From positions 356,674-420,673 of the forward strand of contig LNAC01000165.1 in the NCBI GenBank assembly GCA_002007465.1: a DNA stretch of 64,000 nucleotides. The letters run 5' to 3'. The notes beneath the pieces are model-generated. The model was not told the DNA's origin and searched no databases. It was given only the letters and a program-made list of their open reading frames with translations. A program made the translations under genes and the position numbers. This document shows, one piece after another, positions 23,358-35,342 of this stretch. Position 1 is the stretch's first letter. Each line of letters begins with the position of its first letter. Source of the stretch: Ailurus styani (taxonomy: Eukaryota > Chordata > Mammalia > Carnivora > Ailuridae).

Positions 23358-23549
23358 GGGTGCCTGGGTGGCTCAGTGGGTTAAAGCCTCTGCCTTTGGC
23401 TCAGGTCATGAACTCAGGGTCCTGGGATCGAGCCCCGCATTGGGCTCCCTCCTCAGTGGGGAGCCTGCCTCCTCCTATCTCTCTGCCTGCCTCTCGGCCT
23501 ACTTGTGATCTCTCTCTATCTGTCAAATAAATAAAATCTTAAAAAAAAT
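23358..23549 (+). mobile_element. CAN SINE, young subtype
   Basis: Plus-strand CAN SINE with 'gtgcctgggtggctcagtgggttaaagcctctgcctttggctc', 'ggatcgagccccgcattgggctcc', and the 'ctgcctgcctctcggcctacttgtgatctc' 3' body. Flanks 'acagaaatact' and 'aacaaatactt' are a nearly intact target-site duplication. Confidence 0.96.
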
Positions 23550-24628
23550 AAAACAAATACTTGGGGCCTGGTTTTCAAATAAGTAAACTTGAAGGTCACC
23601 AAGCATTGTGGCTCAAATGGAAGTAGGAATTATCCATACCACCACTGCTAAGGCATGCATAGACAGGTACGCACAACACATCCATTCCTGTCATATTTTA
23701 TTTGGATAGCAGGACACCTGGCTTTCTTTACCCATGTGGGTTTGAGTCAGTTGCTGCTCTGTTCCAGGGCCTGCTCTTATCTATTCCTCTTCTGGCACTG
23801 CTTCTTCTTGCTTTCCTTTTCCCATCTCCTCAATCACAGCTGATTTAGTTCAGTCCCGAGGAGAGAGAAATTTTCCACACCACAAAAGCAGTATTAAGAA
23901 GCAGGGTGGTGTGTAGAACAAGCACCGTCTGGGTATCTGTTGAATATCAAAAGGAAATACAAATAATAGCCAGTTATTCTCTGTTTCCAAAAGTTAGAAA
24001 ATAAATCTCATCTCCAAGTAGTGAAGGGGCCCAAATTGGACATCCCCTAAATTTTTACCAGGAAATTCAAAAGATCTCTTTTCACTGTCAAAACTTATTT
24101 CTAAATTACCTAGTTCACTTTTTATATCCATAAGCGTTTACTGCATGCTTTCATGCACCAGGTACTGATCTGGACACAGAGCTAATTCTGTACTGCACTT
24201 TAGCAGAAGGATTTGATCTAAGAGGTCAGGGCAAGGCAGAGCTGATCAGGCCTTGCTGTGCTGCTCAGAGGAGCCAGACAGGCCACTGATGGAGGTGACT
24301 GGGAATGAGGGCAGATACTAAGCTGACAACAGAGACGAAAATACAGGTAGCCTGATAAAGGTGTTCCACATTAAAATCCATTTAACAAAGCAGATGCTAG
24401 CTTAGTCAACAGGTTCAACAAGATAGAAGCAGACAAACATTATTAGGAGGAAGATTTCCTTTTTTGCTCTGTGTTATGAGAGAAGTAGGCCTTTTCAGCA
24501 AAAACGTCTCATGGGTTGGAAATGTTTCCTGGTGTTCCGTGTAGCGGCCCATCTAAAGAGTCTTCATTGTTATTCAGGTTGAGATCTGCTAGTGTGATGG
24601 AAGATGAAAGACAGGGCTTTTGTTGCAG
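23550..24628. other. mostly unannotated DNA
   Basis: At about 24130-24200, 'gcgtttactgcatgctttcatgcaccaggtactgatctgg' resembles the antisense L2 3' terminus. The rest shows no feature. Confidence 0.5.
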
Positions 24629-24702
24629 AACTCCTTTCCTGTGCTGGGTCTGAACTGGCTTCTTTACGTGTTGTTTCTAATGGCAGTCTGAGAGACCTCC
24701 AG
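24629..24702 (+). other. candidate 74-nt exon with consensus donor
   Basis: The segment follows 'gcttttgttgcag' and ends in CTCCAG immediately before GTGAGTAA, an ideal CAG/GTGAGT donor. One frame (phase starting after two bases) is open for 24 codons and ends exactly at the splice site; its C-terminal half reads E-L-A-S-L-R-V-V-S-N-G-S-L-R-D-L-Q. I do not recognise the protein. Non-coding exon, rare alternative exon and chance pseudo-exon all remain possible. Confidence 0.22.
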
Positions 24703-27084
24703 GTGAGTAACTCACTTGAGAGAGCAGCTGTGGAAGTACATTGTGAAAAAAAGATAAAGATTCTGCCTGTTTAGCACAAGTGCTAACTAAGACTGGCATT
24801 TGGATATGGGTTGGTTCAGCTGAAGTCTGCTGGGAGCCACTGATTGCCCTAAATGCTGGAATGGAGAGAGTCAAGTAAAAGAAGAAACTCTATTTATCAC
24901 CATTCCATTGGCATGAATTGTGGATGTGGAGGTAAAGAAAGACTTATGTTACCAGTAGATTTAATAATACACTTGGAGGAACCATGGGGCAAAATTATCT
25001 CATGTGTTATTATTTATAGGATGTTTTGTAGTATTTAATGCTAAATATTTCTGCAGGAACTTAGAAAAGCAATATGGTTAAGGCACTTTAAAATCTCAAT
25101 CTTATATTTTGTTTCATAGAAGCTTTCTTATGGTTGTAAGAATGTGGTACAAAAACCATTATCATAGATGTACAAAACCCACATGCTGGAAATTGGACCA
25201 AGTAGTTTGCAGTTTCAGAAGTGATTTTTAATTTAAAAGCAACACCCCCTTCAGTGTCTTGGATATGAGATTTATACAAATCTGAGGTGATAGGCGGGAT
25301 GGGAAGACAGACCATCTGTGAGTGAAATGGGAGAGGGGAACGAGGGGACAGAGAAAAGGAGCTAACCTCCCATGGAGAAAAGAACCCACATTAACCTTCC
25401 TTATTGGGACAGGTTGTTGGAGAACGCTTTTGTGTTTGTTTTGAAATTATTGAAACTTTATAAGAAATATTCCCGTTACTAAAAACTTACTATCTCGTTC
25501 CAAATGTCCAAAAGAACACTATTTTTTTTTTTAGCTCTATGAGAGAAAGCTAAGGCACAGATAGGGAGACTGTCCAGCCTCCTGCCCCCCACCCCACCCT
25601 TCTACTTGGTACTTGGAAATGTAGAGTTAAGTACTCTTGAGTGCAAAAGGCATAGGTCATATCTTTGTCTTCCTAAGCAATCAATAAAAGCCATGTCTTC
25701 TCAATTGTGCGGATGTATAGGTTGATGACTCTCAGATTATCAAAAAATGAAAACCAGATGACATTGTCTTTTGAAGTCAGGAGTTGTAAAGAAATGATCA
25801 GCGAGAATTTTCATTTTCATTGCCTGTTTGTGCACATCCATCACCTCTCTTTAAAGCCATGAATAGGTGAAGAGGTGGTTAAGCAGATACTCGGTTAAGC
25901 AGATTCACTTTGTTTTCATTCTCTTCAGTGAAAATGGGGCTTGAGGGACTTTCTGAATTCTTCTTTAGAGATGTGCCACAGTAACAACACACCCCTGTAA
26001 AGTAAGCATGGCAATGGCTAACTGTCACCAAGAAAGTAACCAAACATGCGATTTTGGTGGCCCAGAGAATGAATCACTGTGTCTTCAAGAAATTATTGGT
26101 CAGAGAGAGACGGAGTCATAGCTTCCAATGGGGATGGTGATTCCACTTTGCTCATATGTGCGAGAAGCTGATATTGAGGCTGATGCAGCAATTAAGCTTA
26201 CTCTGTTTTATGCATTTTGCTATTATGAGAATTTTATGTACACTATCATATGGATGGAGTGCTAGTGCTTTGAACTAATAACCAATTACTTTCCTCTCTT
26301 TTCCTCTTCTGAGGATAAAAGCTTCTGCCTTCACTGCTTCAAGAAAGGAAAGATATAACAAAAAATAATGAAAATAAGGAAATCAAATCTTACCTTTTGT
26401 ATTTCCAAAACCTTGGTCCTGGGGGTTGGGGATGGGAGCACAGAATATAGAACTACCAATGATCCGGGGAAAGTCAGTTCTTTACTCCTGAAACTAGAAG
26501 AGGGTCCTTACATTATGAAAGAAGGGAGAAAGGCACAAAGTGAGCAAAAAAGCTAGATGCTGAGCGTTCCTAGAAGAAGGACCTCTACCATATTCTCCTG
26601 GCTTGAATTTGAAACCATCATGCAGTTTTAGGGGACCTGACCTGAGAGCGGGGAAGATCTAGGCCTCACGGGGGTATGGAAGAATGGGGTGGGCCATAGG
26701 GGATGGAGGGAAGAGGGTAATGCAGACAGGAAGATTATCTTTTTGTGTTCCCAACTGTGGAACAGAAATGGTTGTCCAGGCACACAGGGTTAAGACAATT
26801 TCACAGTTCTTTGTATCCCAATGAGGATGAAGGCAACACACTGTTGTCTGTGTGCTCGAATGTGGCACGGAGCTACCTTACACATTTCCACTGAATATTC
26901 CACAGTCCTCAGTGGAGCAGGAATAGCTAAATATTCCCCAAATGCCCTCGAGGGACATGGGGATGACGGAGAGAGCAGATCGGAGTGGCTTTGCTGTTTT
27001 GGTGAAGGTAATGCGGCAGTGTCCCATGAGAATAGGTGAGGCAGGGAGGTAGAACAATGCCCATCTGGGCAAAGTATCATTTTA
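24703..27084. other. unannotated DNA
   Basis: No gene recognised. ORFs of 60-99 codons overlap on both strands at 26790-27089, without any domain. The part 26640-27030 is more GC-rich than its surroundings. Confidence 0.5.
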
Positions 27085-27290
27085 AACACCCAGAGTAGCT
27101 AAAGTGCTCTGAAATAAAGGACATCCTGACTGCAACCTGCTCACAAATATTTGGGGGTAGGGTAGGAAGTTGAGACAAAGCAATTGTGATAAAATTAACA
27201 TTTGGGGAATCTGGGGGAGGATATATAGAAATTCTTCGTATGTTACATATGTGTGAAATTATTTCAAAATACAAAGTTAAAAAACTAAAG
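27085..27290 (+). mobile_element. old L1M-like 3' end
   Basis: 'attgtgataaaattaacatttggggaatctgggggaggatatat' followed by 'gaaattatttcaaaatacaaagttaaaaaa' is the layout of an old L1M 3' terminus on the plus strand. Confidence 0.5.
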
Positions 27291-27313
27291 AGAGACAGAG
27301 AGAGAGAGAAAGA
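27288..27313. repeat. (GA)n simple repeat
   Basis: GAGACA/GAGA run directly after the A-rich end of the L1M-like relic. Confidence 0.8.
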
Positions 27314-27689
27314 GGAAGTGAAGGAGGCTAAGAAATGAAAATTAAAGCTCAGAGAGAGGTCTGGGTTGTGTTCAAGACTGACAGTATCATTTATTCAAAA
27401 ACTGTAGCTTTGCAGTACTGAATTCATAATAACTGGAAGCTTACCTTTGCACATCTGAAAAGAGAAAGGAAAGAGCAGACTTACAAAGGCTTGGAGACAT
27501 ATAGCAGCAGGAATTGAAGAGCAGTGCTAATTTCTTTTAAGTTGAAGTTAATATAAAGGAAACCAAATGTGACCTGAGGCAGCCCATAGTTCACAGGATG
27601 ATAAGGTTAGAAAACTTGAACTTTTCATGAGTTAGTTAAGTGGCAAACGTCTGCTTTTATCTAGAAGCACTTATTTAAAATTAAATTAA

Positions 27690-28165
27690 TGTCTTTATTT
27701 ATTATTGAATTAATTGATAGACTGTGTATACTTTTATTAATTCTAAGCACTTTGTGCTAGGTATTGTGGGGGCTATAATGAACATGACTAGGTTGTAGCT
27801 ATAAAGATGTAATGCTTTCAAGGTGATTATGAGTCTTTAAGGGTGACACATATAAAAAAAAGTATAAGTAAAATGGCATAGGAACAAAATAAAAATTATA
27901 TTTGTTGGAGAGTAGGAAATGTTTTGTGGTGGAGAAGGCATTTCAAGCTAGAGTTTGAAGGATCAGTAGGAATTTAGTGGATACAGATGGGATGTTAATG
28001 GAGGGTGGCCTTAATGACAAATAAGAGCGAAATATGATAAATATGAGCTAAAGCACAAGCACAGGTAAGAGTGCTGAGTACAAGGTGGATGGGTAATTTC
28101 ACAGGGTGACTTTGGGACTGGGAAATAGGTATGGTGGAGGAGGTAGGAATACAGGCAGATGAGAG
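27690..28165 (-). mobile_element. L2 LINE, minus strand
   Basis: 'ttaattctaagcactttgtgctaggtattgtgggggctataatgaacatgac' is the antisense L2 3' terminus. Downstream, 'ggtggagaaggcatttcaagctagagtttgaaggatcagtaggaattt' matches the antisense 'aaggcttcctggaggaggtgac...ctgaaggatgagtaggag' block. Confidence 0.65.
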
Positions 28166-28539
28166 CACAGTCCAGGCATCCTTGATTCCTTAAAGGAATT
28201 CAAGGGTTTCATCTTTTTAAACGTTTAACTTCTTTTCCTACTTGTAGGTAATTTTGATATCTGTTTCAATGTAAAGATCCAATAAAACTCTGTATTCACC
28301 CTCCCCCTCCGCCCCACAGCTAGTCCATTTTCCTAAACACCACTTATTAAATGATTGACTTTTCCTTTCTCCACCTCCTTACACATCCAATAAATCACCA
28401 AGTTCTATCAAACCTCTCTAAATATATATCAGATATTTTCATTTCCTCAATCTTCACCATCAACACTTCAAGTCACAATTATCTCTTACCTGAATTAGTT
28501 GAACAATGACACCAATAGTCTTGCTAGTTTTGGAATTCA

Positions 28540-29065
28540 CCTCTTCCACTTCTCATCCATTTTAAAGAGGCAAATCTGATCAAGTCATTTGCCTGCTTAA
28601 AATTCTTCAGTAGCTTCTCATTGCCCTTACATGAAGTTCAAAATCTCTAGTATATCACCCAGAGCCTTGATGATCTGGCTCCTACCTACTTCTGCAGATT
28701 CATTTCTTGCCAGGTTCTCATTAATTTCTCTGTGTTCCAACCACTGGGAACTTCTTTCTGTTCACCATGCACTTCTTTATGCCAGAACGAACTTCACCTA
28801 GCTGCTGGTTCAGATCTCTGCTTGTAAGTGACTTTCTCATGAGCCTTCCCCGATGCCTGAATATAGATTTGTTCATCCTTTAAAATACTCCCCTAGTGCC
28901 CCACACTTCTCCTTTTCCATATGTTTAATTACTTATTTTGTAGGATTATCTTCCCCACTAAACTGTAGACTCCACAGGGGCAGGACCTTGCCTTTCTTCT
29001 CTTCCCAGAACCCACTGGGGCTTGGGGCACATAGACATGATTCAGATATATTGATTGAGCAATCA
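28540..29065 (+). mobile_element. L2 LINE 3' part, well ordered
   Basis: L2 blocks in order on the plus strand: 'tctgatcaagtcatttgcctgcttaaaattcttcagtagcttctcattgccc', 'gatgatctggctcctacctac', 'ctctgcttgtaagtgactttctcatgagccttcc', 'ttccccactaaactgtagactccacaggggcaggacc', and 'ggggcacatagaca...attgattgagcaatca' at the 3' end. Confidence 0.85.
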
Positions 29066-29679
29066 AATACATTCCTTATCCTATAGATTTGTAATGTATT
29101 CTTTGTTATATATTAACATCTTTATTTTAAAGTCTGTTTTGGGGTAATCTATTCTATTTTGGTAATCTTGATCTCCCTCCCACCTCATCTGTTATCATTC
29201 TTCTATATTTCTTAATATTACTAACCTTTATTTCAAGTTCTGCAACTTTTAGATATGTTTTGATGTCATCTTAAACATAAACATTAATTGTATCTATTCT
29301 TTCCTGTTTATTTTTCTAGATTAGCCTACATTCCTAGTATTTTTACCCAGGATTATAGAAAACCATATTTTGGAAAGAACTGGCACCTTTACAATTGTGT
29401 CAATACAGTACTTTTCCCATATAGAAGCGTGTTAAGCTTTTTCATTAGTCATGTCTTTCTTTGTCTCCAAGGGATGTGTACAGTTTAGTTTTTTATAACA
29501 ATAAAAAACCTGGGAGAAAACACGAGTGCATGTTTATTAAATATCTGGGCAGAAAATGATTTTCTAAACATTAAAGCAATAGAAGAGCTAACAATGGAAC
29601 TGCCGGATTGATATGGCTATATAACAATGAAAACAATAGCATACGTTTAAATACATTATAAATAAAATTAGAGGACAAG

Positions 29680-29868
29680 GGGCGCCTGGGTGGCTCAGTG
29701 GGTTAAGCCTCTGCCTTTGGCTCAGGTCATGATCTCAGGGTCCTGGAATCGAGGCCCGCATCGGGCTCTCTGCTCAGCAGGGAGCCTGCTTCCTCCTCTC
29801 TCTGCCTGCCTCTCTGCCTACTTGTGGTCTCTCTCTATCAAATAAATAAATAAATAAAAATCTTTAAA
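29680..29868 (+). mobile_element. CAN SINE, very young
   Basis: Near-consensus plus-strand CAN SINE (GGGCGCCTGGGTGGCTCAGT at its head, AAATAAATAAATAAATAAAA tail). A perfect 16-bp target-site duplication (AAAATTAGAGGACAAG) lies at 29664-29679 and 29869-29884. It is among the least diverged copies in the window. Confidence 0.98.
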
Positions 29869-29884
29869 AAAATTAGAGGACAAG

Positions 29885-31809
29885 TGAGAAGCTGGGAGAA
29901 TAATTGCAATAGAGATGCCAAATGGGTTTTATCCTTACCAAATAAAGAAATGACACAAGTTGATAAAAAAAACACTAATTTTTAAAAGAAAAATGGGCAA
30001 AGAATTTGAGCAGGTTTTAGAGAAAGAATTAAAAATGACATAGCCTATTCTTTTTAAGTAATTCTGATTCTGACATGTCACTGCCTCAGCTGTTTTTAGA
30101 TCACATCTAAGGCTCTTTGGTTGAATGACACCTTCCAGGTATTTAAAGTAACTAGATCCTTTGTTAAATTTAGGTTACAAGCTTTAAAATTTTATTTTAG
30201 CATCTTCTTGGTGCTTTTCTATTTAGATATCTAGTAGGTAGAAAGAAATGAATAAAACTGATATTTTCTATATTTCATAGAGAGAGGAGAAAGATCTTGG
30301 TATTAATTGACCTGTAAACATGTATCAACCAGTGTTCTTTTTAGTATATGTTGATTTCAATACCCTAAGAGTTTACTAGCATTTTTTTATTGTTTTGATC
30401 TCAGTATTATGCCTTTAGCTGTTTGAGGAATCAGGACCTGAGTTTTCTGGGATAATTTCTTTTGTTATATACATTTAAAATTGAGAATGATACTTTGATG
30501 TAAGTTCATCATGGAATTGATGAGTTTATTTAACAAAGTCTGACACAGTTATCACTTTGTGTTGGCACAGTTTCCATCCTGGGAATGCATAAAGAGAAGA
30601 CTGTGGCAACTACCAAGACAGTACTAGAGTGTGTGAATGGTACATCTTGCATCATTATGGTTGGCAATATATATTAGATTTGAAAGTAGCCAACACATAG
30701 TACCCCTCTTTTCTTCCCAGTTCAGGAATGATTATGGAGAAATCAGAGATAGTATTCAAAGTATCACTTTTCTTTTTGTTAAGGCTAAGTTAGACTATTT
30801 GGCTTGACCTAAGGTGATAATTAAGTTACACAAATTCTGATTCACCATTCCTCCCCACAGTGTCCTACTGAATTGTGCTCACCTATCTAAAATAGCAGCT
30901 TTCTGTCTGAAGGACAAAACCTGTCCCAATTAGCTTACAACATGGGTTGGCAGAAAAGTGTGTGTCCCAAGGCCAGACTACTCTCTAGGAGAAAGGGGCG
31001 GAGCCCCACATGCCCAATTGCTTCTTCCCACAGCTGCTCATCAGGCAAGCCAGTTATCCAACCATGGAGAGTCAGGAAGGGATCCATTACTATTTTCATA
31101 TATACTATATACAAAATACTATACAAACTGTATAGTTTCGTAGAAAGCAGATTAGCACAATCTCAAACACTTGCCCAAGCTTTGTGATTCTTTAATCCAT
31201 TTCTTGGCTTGTGGTTGTCTGGGGTGTGACTGTCTCCCTCAGGGAGAGGAGATCATGAATCTATCCTGCTTTTACCTTTATGAACTCCTACCCCCAATAC
31301 CACCTTATTCTGTCTTCTGAGACCACTGGTGGGTAGTGTAGACATGCAGTGGATCAGGAGTGCACATCAGTTAAATCAGTTGTAAGACCTTGCTGTCAAC
31401 TAGGATTAGTAGGCATTCCCTGTTCTTATCCCCATCCCAAATTATGTCTAGCTTTGTGACCAACATAACTGCCTGAAAGCTCTTCAGGGAGATTGAATGG
31501 CAGCACAACGGTATTCCAAATATTAGAATGCAATACAAAGATGTCCCCAAATATGGATTTTCCCCCTTTATAAAATTCCCATGTCAAAGAGATACCAAAA
31601 TTACCCTGCTTTTATCTGAAATATTAAGGTCCACAATATCTAAGTTAAAATGAAAAGGAATTTACTTTCAAAAATCATGTCATCCAGTATCTCTTTCTGC
31701 TCAGTGTCTGGTAGAGCATGTATTCCACAGTCTGGATAGAATTGGATTTCTGGCATAAGCAGCAGTTTGAGCTGCCTTATATTGGAGTAAGATTCTGTCA
31801 GCTCTAATT
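29885..31809. other. unannotated AT-rich DNA
   Basis: I see no gene or clear repeat in these 1.9 kb. A TATAC-rich patch lies at about 31095-31137. Confidence 0.55.
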
Positions 31810-33190
31810 CCCTCTTGTGCTTCAATTTTTAATTTTTTTTTTATTTTACATGATTATAGGTTCACATGTAGTTGTAGGAAGTAATTACGGAAAGGTCTTA
31901 TGTACCCTTTACCTAGTGTTCCCCAATGGTAATATCTTACATGACAATAGGACCATATCAAACCCAGGAATTGTTTACGATGGTACAATCCATAGGTGTT
32001 ATTCAGATTTCACCAATTTGACGTGCACTTGTGTGTAGATATGTGTGTATATGTAGTTCTGTGAGATTTTGTCATATGTACAGATTCATGTAACCACCAC
32101 CACAATCAAAATATAGGACTATTCCATCATCGCAAAGATCCACTGTGCTACCCCTTTGTAGTCATACCCACACCCTCTACCTGTATCATTTCTGATCTCT
32201 GGAAACCAGTAATCTGTTTTATATCTCTATGATTTTGTCATTTAAAGAATGTTATAATTAGTGGAATCATACAGCAGGTGCCCTTTCAAGATTGGAGTTT
32301 TTCACCAGCACATTGCTCTTGTGATCCATCCAAGCTGTTGTATGTATTAAGAGTTCATTCCTTTTTATTGTTGAGTGGTGTTCCATGGCATGGATGTATA
32401 TGGTTTGTTTAACCATGTCCCCTTAAAGGACATTTGAATCGTTTCCAGTTTTTAAATATTACAAATAAAGCTTCTATGAACACTTGTATGCGTGTGCTTT
32501 ACATTGACAAAGTTTTCATTTCTTTATGATAAATACCCAGAAGTGTTATTGCTGGGTGATATGGTAAGTATGCATAGCTTAGATTTTTTAAATAAACTGC
32601 CAAACTATTTTCTTTTCTTTTTCTTTTTAATTTAATTTTATTTTTTCAGTGTTTCAAGATTCATTGTTTATGCACCACACCTAGTGCTCCATGCAATATG
32701 TGCTTTCCTTAATACCCACCACCAGGCTCACCCATCCTCCCACCCCCAGCCTCCAAAACCCTCAGTTTGTTTCTCAGAGTCCCCAGTCTCTCGTGGTTTG
32801 TCTCTCCCTCCGATGTCCCCCAATTCACATTTAACAGTGGCTGCACCACTTTATATTTTCACCAGGAAAGTATACCAAGAGTGATATATTTTCTCTGCAT
32901 CCTTACCAGTGTTTGGTGTTGTCACTATTTTTTTATTTTAACCATTCTGATAGATGTGTAGTAATAGTATATTGGAGTTTTGATTTGTTTCCCTAAAGAC
33001 TAGTGATGTTGATCATCTTTTCATGTGTTTATTTTTCATGTGTATGTCTGCTTTAGTATAATATTTCTTCATGTATTTTGCTTATATTCTAATTCAATTC
33101 TTTCTTTTCTTACTGTTGAGCCTTGAGAGTTTGCAATTTTTTCCAGATATGAATCTTTTGTCAGATATGTGGTTGTATGCTTCATTTTAA
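31810..33190 (-). mobile_element. old L1 LINE, minus strand
   Basis: The plus strand shows the typical antisense L1 3' region: T-rich start, 'ggttcacatgtagttgtaggaagtaa', 'accaccaccacaatcaaaatatagga', 'cattcctttttattgttgagtggtgttccatggcatgg', 'ggacatttgaatcgtttccag', 'ctgggtgatatggtaag', and after an interruption 'agtggctgcaccactttatattttcaccag' and 'atatgaatcttttgtcagatatgtgg'. It is interrupted at about 32600-32828 by a younger L1 3' end. Confidence 0.8.
32600..32828 (-). mobile_element. younger carnivore L1 3' end nested in old L1
   Basis: After a T-rich head, 'gtgtttcaagattcattgtttatgcaccacacctagtgctccatgcaatatgtgctttccttaatacccaccaccaggc' and 'ccctcagtttgtttctcagagtcc' are the antisense 3' UTR of carnivore L1. 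It separates 'aaactgccaaactattttc' from 'agtggctgcaccactttat', which are contiguous in the host L1. The element is 5'-truncated to about 230 bp. Confidence 0.8.
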
Positions 33191-33410
33191 AGTTGAAAAA
33201 TGATTTAACACTTGACATTACAAACCAATCTCATAACCCATAACATATTACTTGTGTTTTATTTCTGAGACTTAAAACAGAGGCAAAATCATGAGTTACT
33301 AGAACCATAATCCCAAGTACAATAATGTTTCCAGAACTCAGTGTTTAGTCTAATGTAGATTTCCAATACTGTCACCAAAGTTCATAATGGGAATTTCATG
33401 ATCTCTGAAG
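33191..33410. other. unannotated DNA
   Basis: No feature recognised. Confidence 0.5.
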
Positions 33411-33422
33411 AAAAGAAGGTAG

Positions 33423-33629
33423 GGGCTGCCTGGGTGATTCAGTGGGTTAAAGCCTCTGCCTTCAGCTAGGCTCAGGTCATGATCTCAGGGTCCTGGGATA
33501 GAGGCCCGCATTGGGCTCCCTGCTCGGTGGGGAGCCTGCTTCCTCCTCTCTTTCTGCCTGCCTCTCTGCCTCCTTGTGATCTCTCTCTCTCTCTCTGTCA
33601 AATAAATAAATAAATCTTAAAAAAAAAGG
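33423..33629 (+). mobile_element. CAN SINE, young subtype
   Basis: Plus-strand CAN SINE with a perfect 12-bp target-site duplication (AAAAGAAGGTAG) at 33411-33422 and 33630-33641. Near the B box it carries a small extra 'agcta' insertion (ccttcagctaggctcaggtc) compared with the other copies. Confidence 0.97.
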
Positions 33630-33641
33630 AAAAGAAGGTAG

Positions 33642-33985
33642 AGAGAAGTCATGTTGTTTTAAGTCTTAGTAGGATACCAGTGTATGTCAGTGGTCTAGAC
33701 ACTATAAGATATAAATTTAAACTGAACTAGGACAAACTGTTTATCAACACTTTAGTTTGGCAACAGTCGTTTACCATAAGTGGGGAGAAAAATCCACCTA
33801 TCTGTGAGCAGGTCTCCTGCTACAGTGACTGCCACCTGTGCCTCTGGCTATGCAATCAGCTTCCTGAGTGATTTTTTTCTGTTTCTCCCTTAGCTGACAT
33901 CTTAAGAAAAGCTGCTGTTGTTTCTTCTAAAGAAGAATTCCCTTAGGAGTCCATCAATGGGAGGGATTAACTGTTTTATAAATTT
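33642..33985. other. unannotated DNA
   Basis: No feature recognised. Confidence 0.5.
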
Positions 33986-34150
33986 AGGATCATCTTATTC
34001 ATCTTTGCTGCATTTGCCTTTTCTCATTCAACAATGCCTTTGGAAATCCTGTCACATCAAGTGATATAAACTTATTCTTTATAATGACTGCATGATATTT
34101 AATGGGATAAACACATGACAATTGACCTAACCTTCTTGAATTGATGAGAT
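33986..34150 (-). mobile_element. old L1 (L1ME/HAL1-like) part 1, minus strand
   Basis: 'ttattctttataatgactgcatgatatttaatggg' is the antisense L1 block 'cattctttttaatggctgcatgatattccat'. The element appears to resume at about 34853 beyond an LTR and microsatellites. Confidence 0.55.
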
Positions 34151-34159
34151 TTAACTTTT

Positions 34160-34733
34160 ATGGAGGTACAGACTCTAAGGAACAGGAATTCTGTGATGGC
34201 CATTCTTGGTGTTCACACCTTTGTGGTATGTATGTAGGACCTTTGACTTCTAACCAACAGAATATGGGCTGTCCCTCCTGTGATTATGTTACATTATATA
34301 AGACTCTGTCTTGCTGGCAGATTAATTCATCTTTGCTGGCTTGATGAAGTGGCCATGATGAGGCGGTCCACCTGGCAGGAACTGTGGGCCTACTATAGGT
34401 GACCAGGTGAATTTTGAGAGATGAAGGAAGCCTTTAGCCAAGAACCAGAAGGAAGCTAGGGACCTCAGACCTATAGTCACAAGGAAATGAATTGTGCCAA
34501 CAAACTGAGTGAGCCTGGAAGTGGATTCTTCCCCAGTCAACTCACCAGATGAGAATGCAGCCTGGATAATACCTCAATTGCAACCCGCTAAGACGCTAAG
34601 CAGAGTACCTGGCTAGGCTGTGCCTTGAGTCTGACCCATAGAAACTGTGAGATAATAAATGTATGTTGTTTCAAGTCACTAAATTGGTGGTAATTTATTA
34701 CCTAACAATAAAAAACAAATACAACCCATCCTC
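34160..34733 (+). mobile_element. MLT1-like LTR
   Basis: The 3' end reads 'gagataataaatgtatgttgtttcaagtcactaaattggtggtaatttattacctaacaataaaaaacaaata', the characteristic MLT1/MaLR LTR terminus. Inner matter ('cctcagacctatagtcacaaggaa', 'tgagcctggaagtggattcttcccc') also fits. The 5' border is uncertain. Confidence 0.7.
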
Positions 34734-34743
34734 CCCTGATTTT

Positions 34744-34796
<53 letters not shown>
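34744..34796. repeat. (TATC)n microsatellite
   Basis: About 13 perfect TATC units (53 bp), then 'atcgatctatattccatctacctgtg' degenerating into the TTTA run. This is a classic tetranucleotide STR and probably polymorphic. Confidence 0.98.
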
Positions 34797-34822
34797 ATCG
34801 ATCTATATTCCATCTACCTGTG

Positions 34823-34852
34823 TATTTATTTATTTATTTATTTATTTATTTT
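34823..34852. repeat. (TTTA)n simple repeat
   Basis: About seven ATTT/TTTA units adjoining the TATC microsatellite. Confidence 0.93.
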
Positions 34853-35328
34853 TGCCCTGGAAAGAATGCTTAATAAATATTTTTGTTTTTATATCCTTAT
34901 ATATTGATGCCTTGATTTTATAGGATAGATTTTTCAGGAGTGTGACTGCTGTATGTTCTTTATAATTTTAATAGATAATGCCAGATTATTTTCTAAAGAA
35001 GCTCTAACAATTCACATTTTATCAGTAGTGTGTGAGAGTATAGCTTTTCTTGCAACCTTACTGGTAATGTGTCTTAACCAATGTTTATAATTCTTTCCAG
35101 TCTCAAAGGCATAAAGAGATATCGTATTGTTACTTTAATTTAAGTGTCTCTGCCTATCAGTGACTTTGAATGTATTTTCATGTTTCTTGATTATGAGGTT
35201 AGCTCTTCCATGAATATATCTTTCATATTCATTGCCAATTTTTCCCCTCTGAGTTTTTTTTTGGGGGGGAGGGTATTCATTTTTGGTTATTTTCCTTTTT
35301 TTCCCCCAAAATAAAAACATTTATTATC
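34853..35328 (-). mobile_element. old L1 (L1ME/HAL1-like) part 2, minus strand
   Basis: Antisense L1 blocks: 'gaatgcttaataaatatttttg', 'tagataatgccagattattttctaaag', 'caattcacattttatcagtagtgtgtgagag', 'cttgcaaccttactggtaatg', 'cgtattgttactttaatttaagtgtctctg'. No open frame of L1 survives. Confidence 0.7.
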
Positions 35329-35342
35329 TTATGCTTTCTTTG

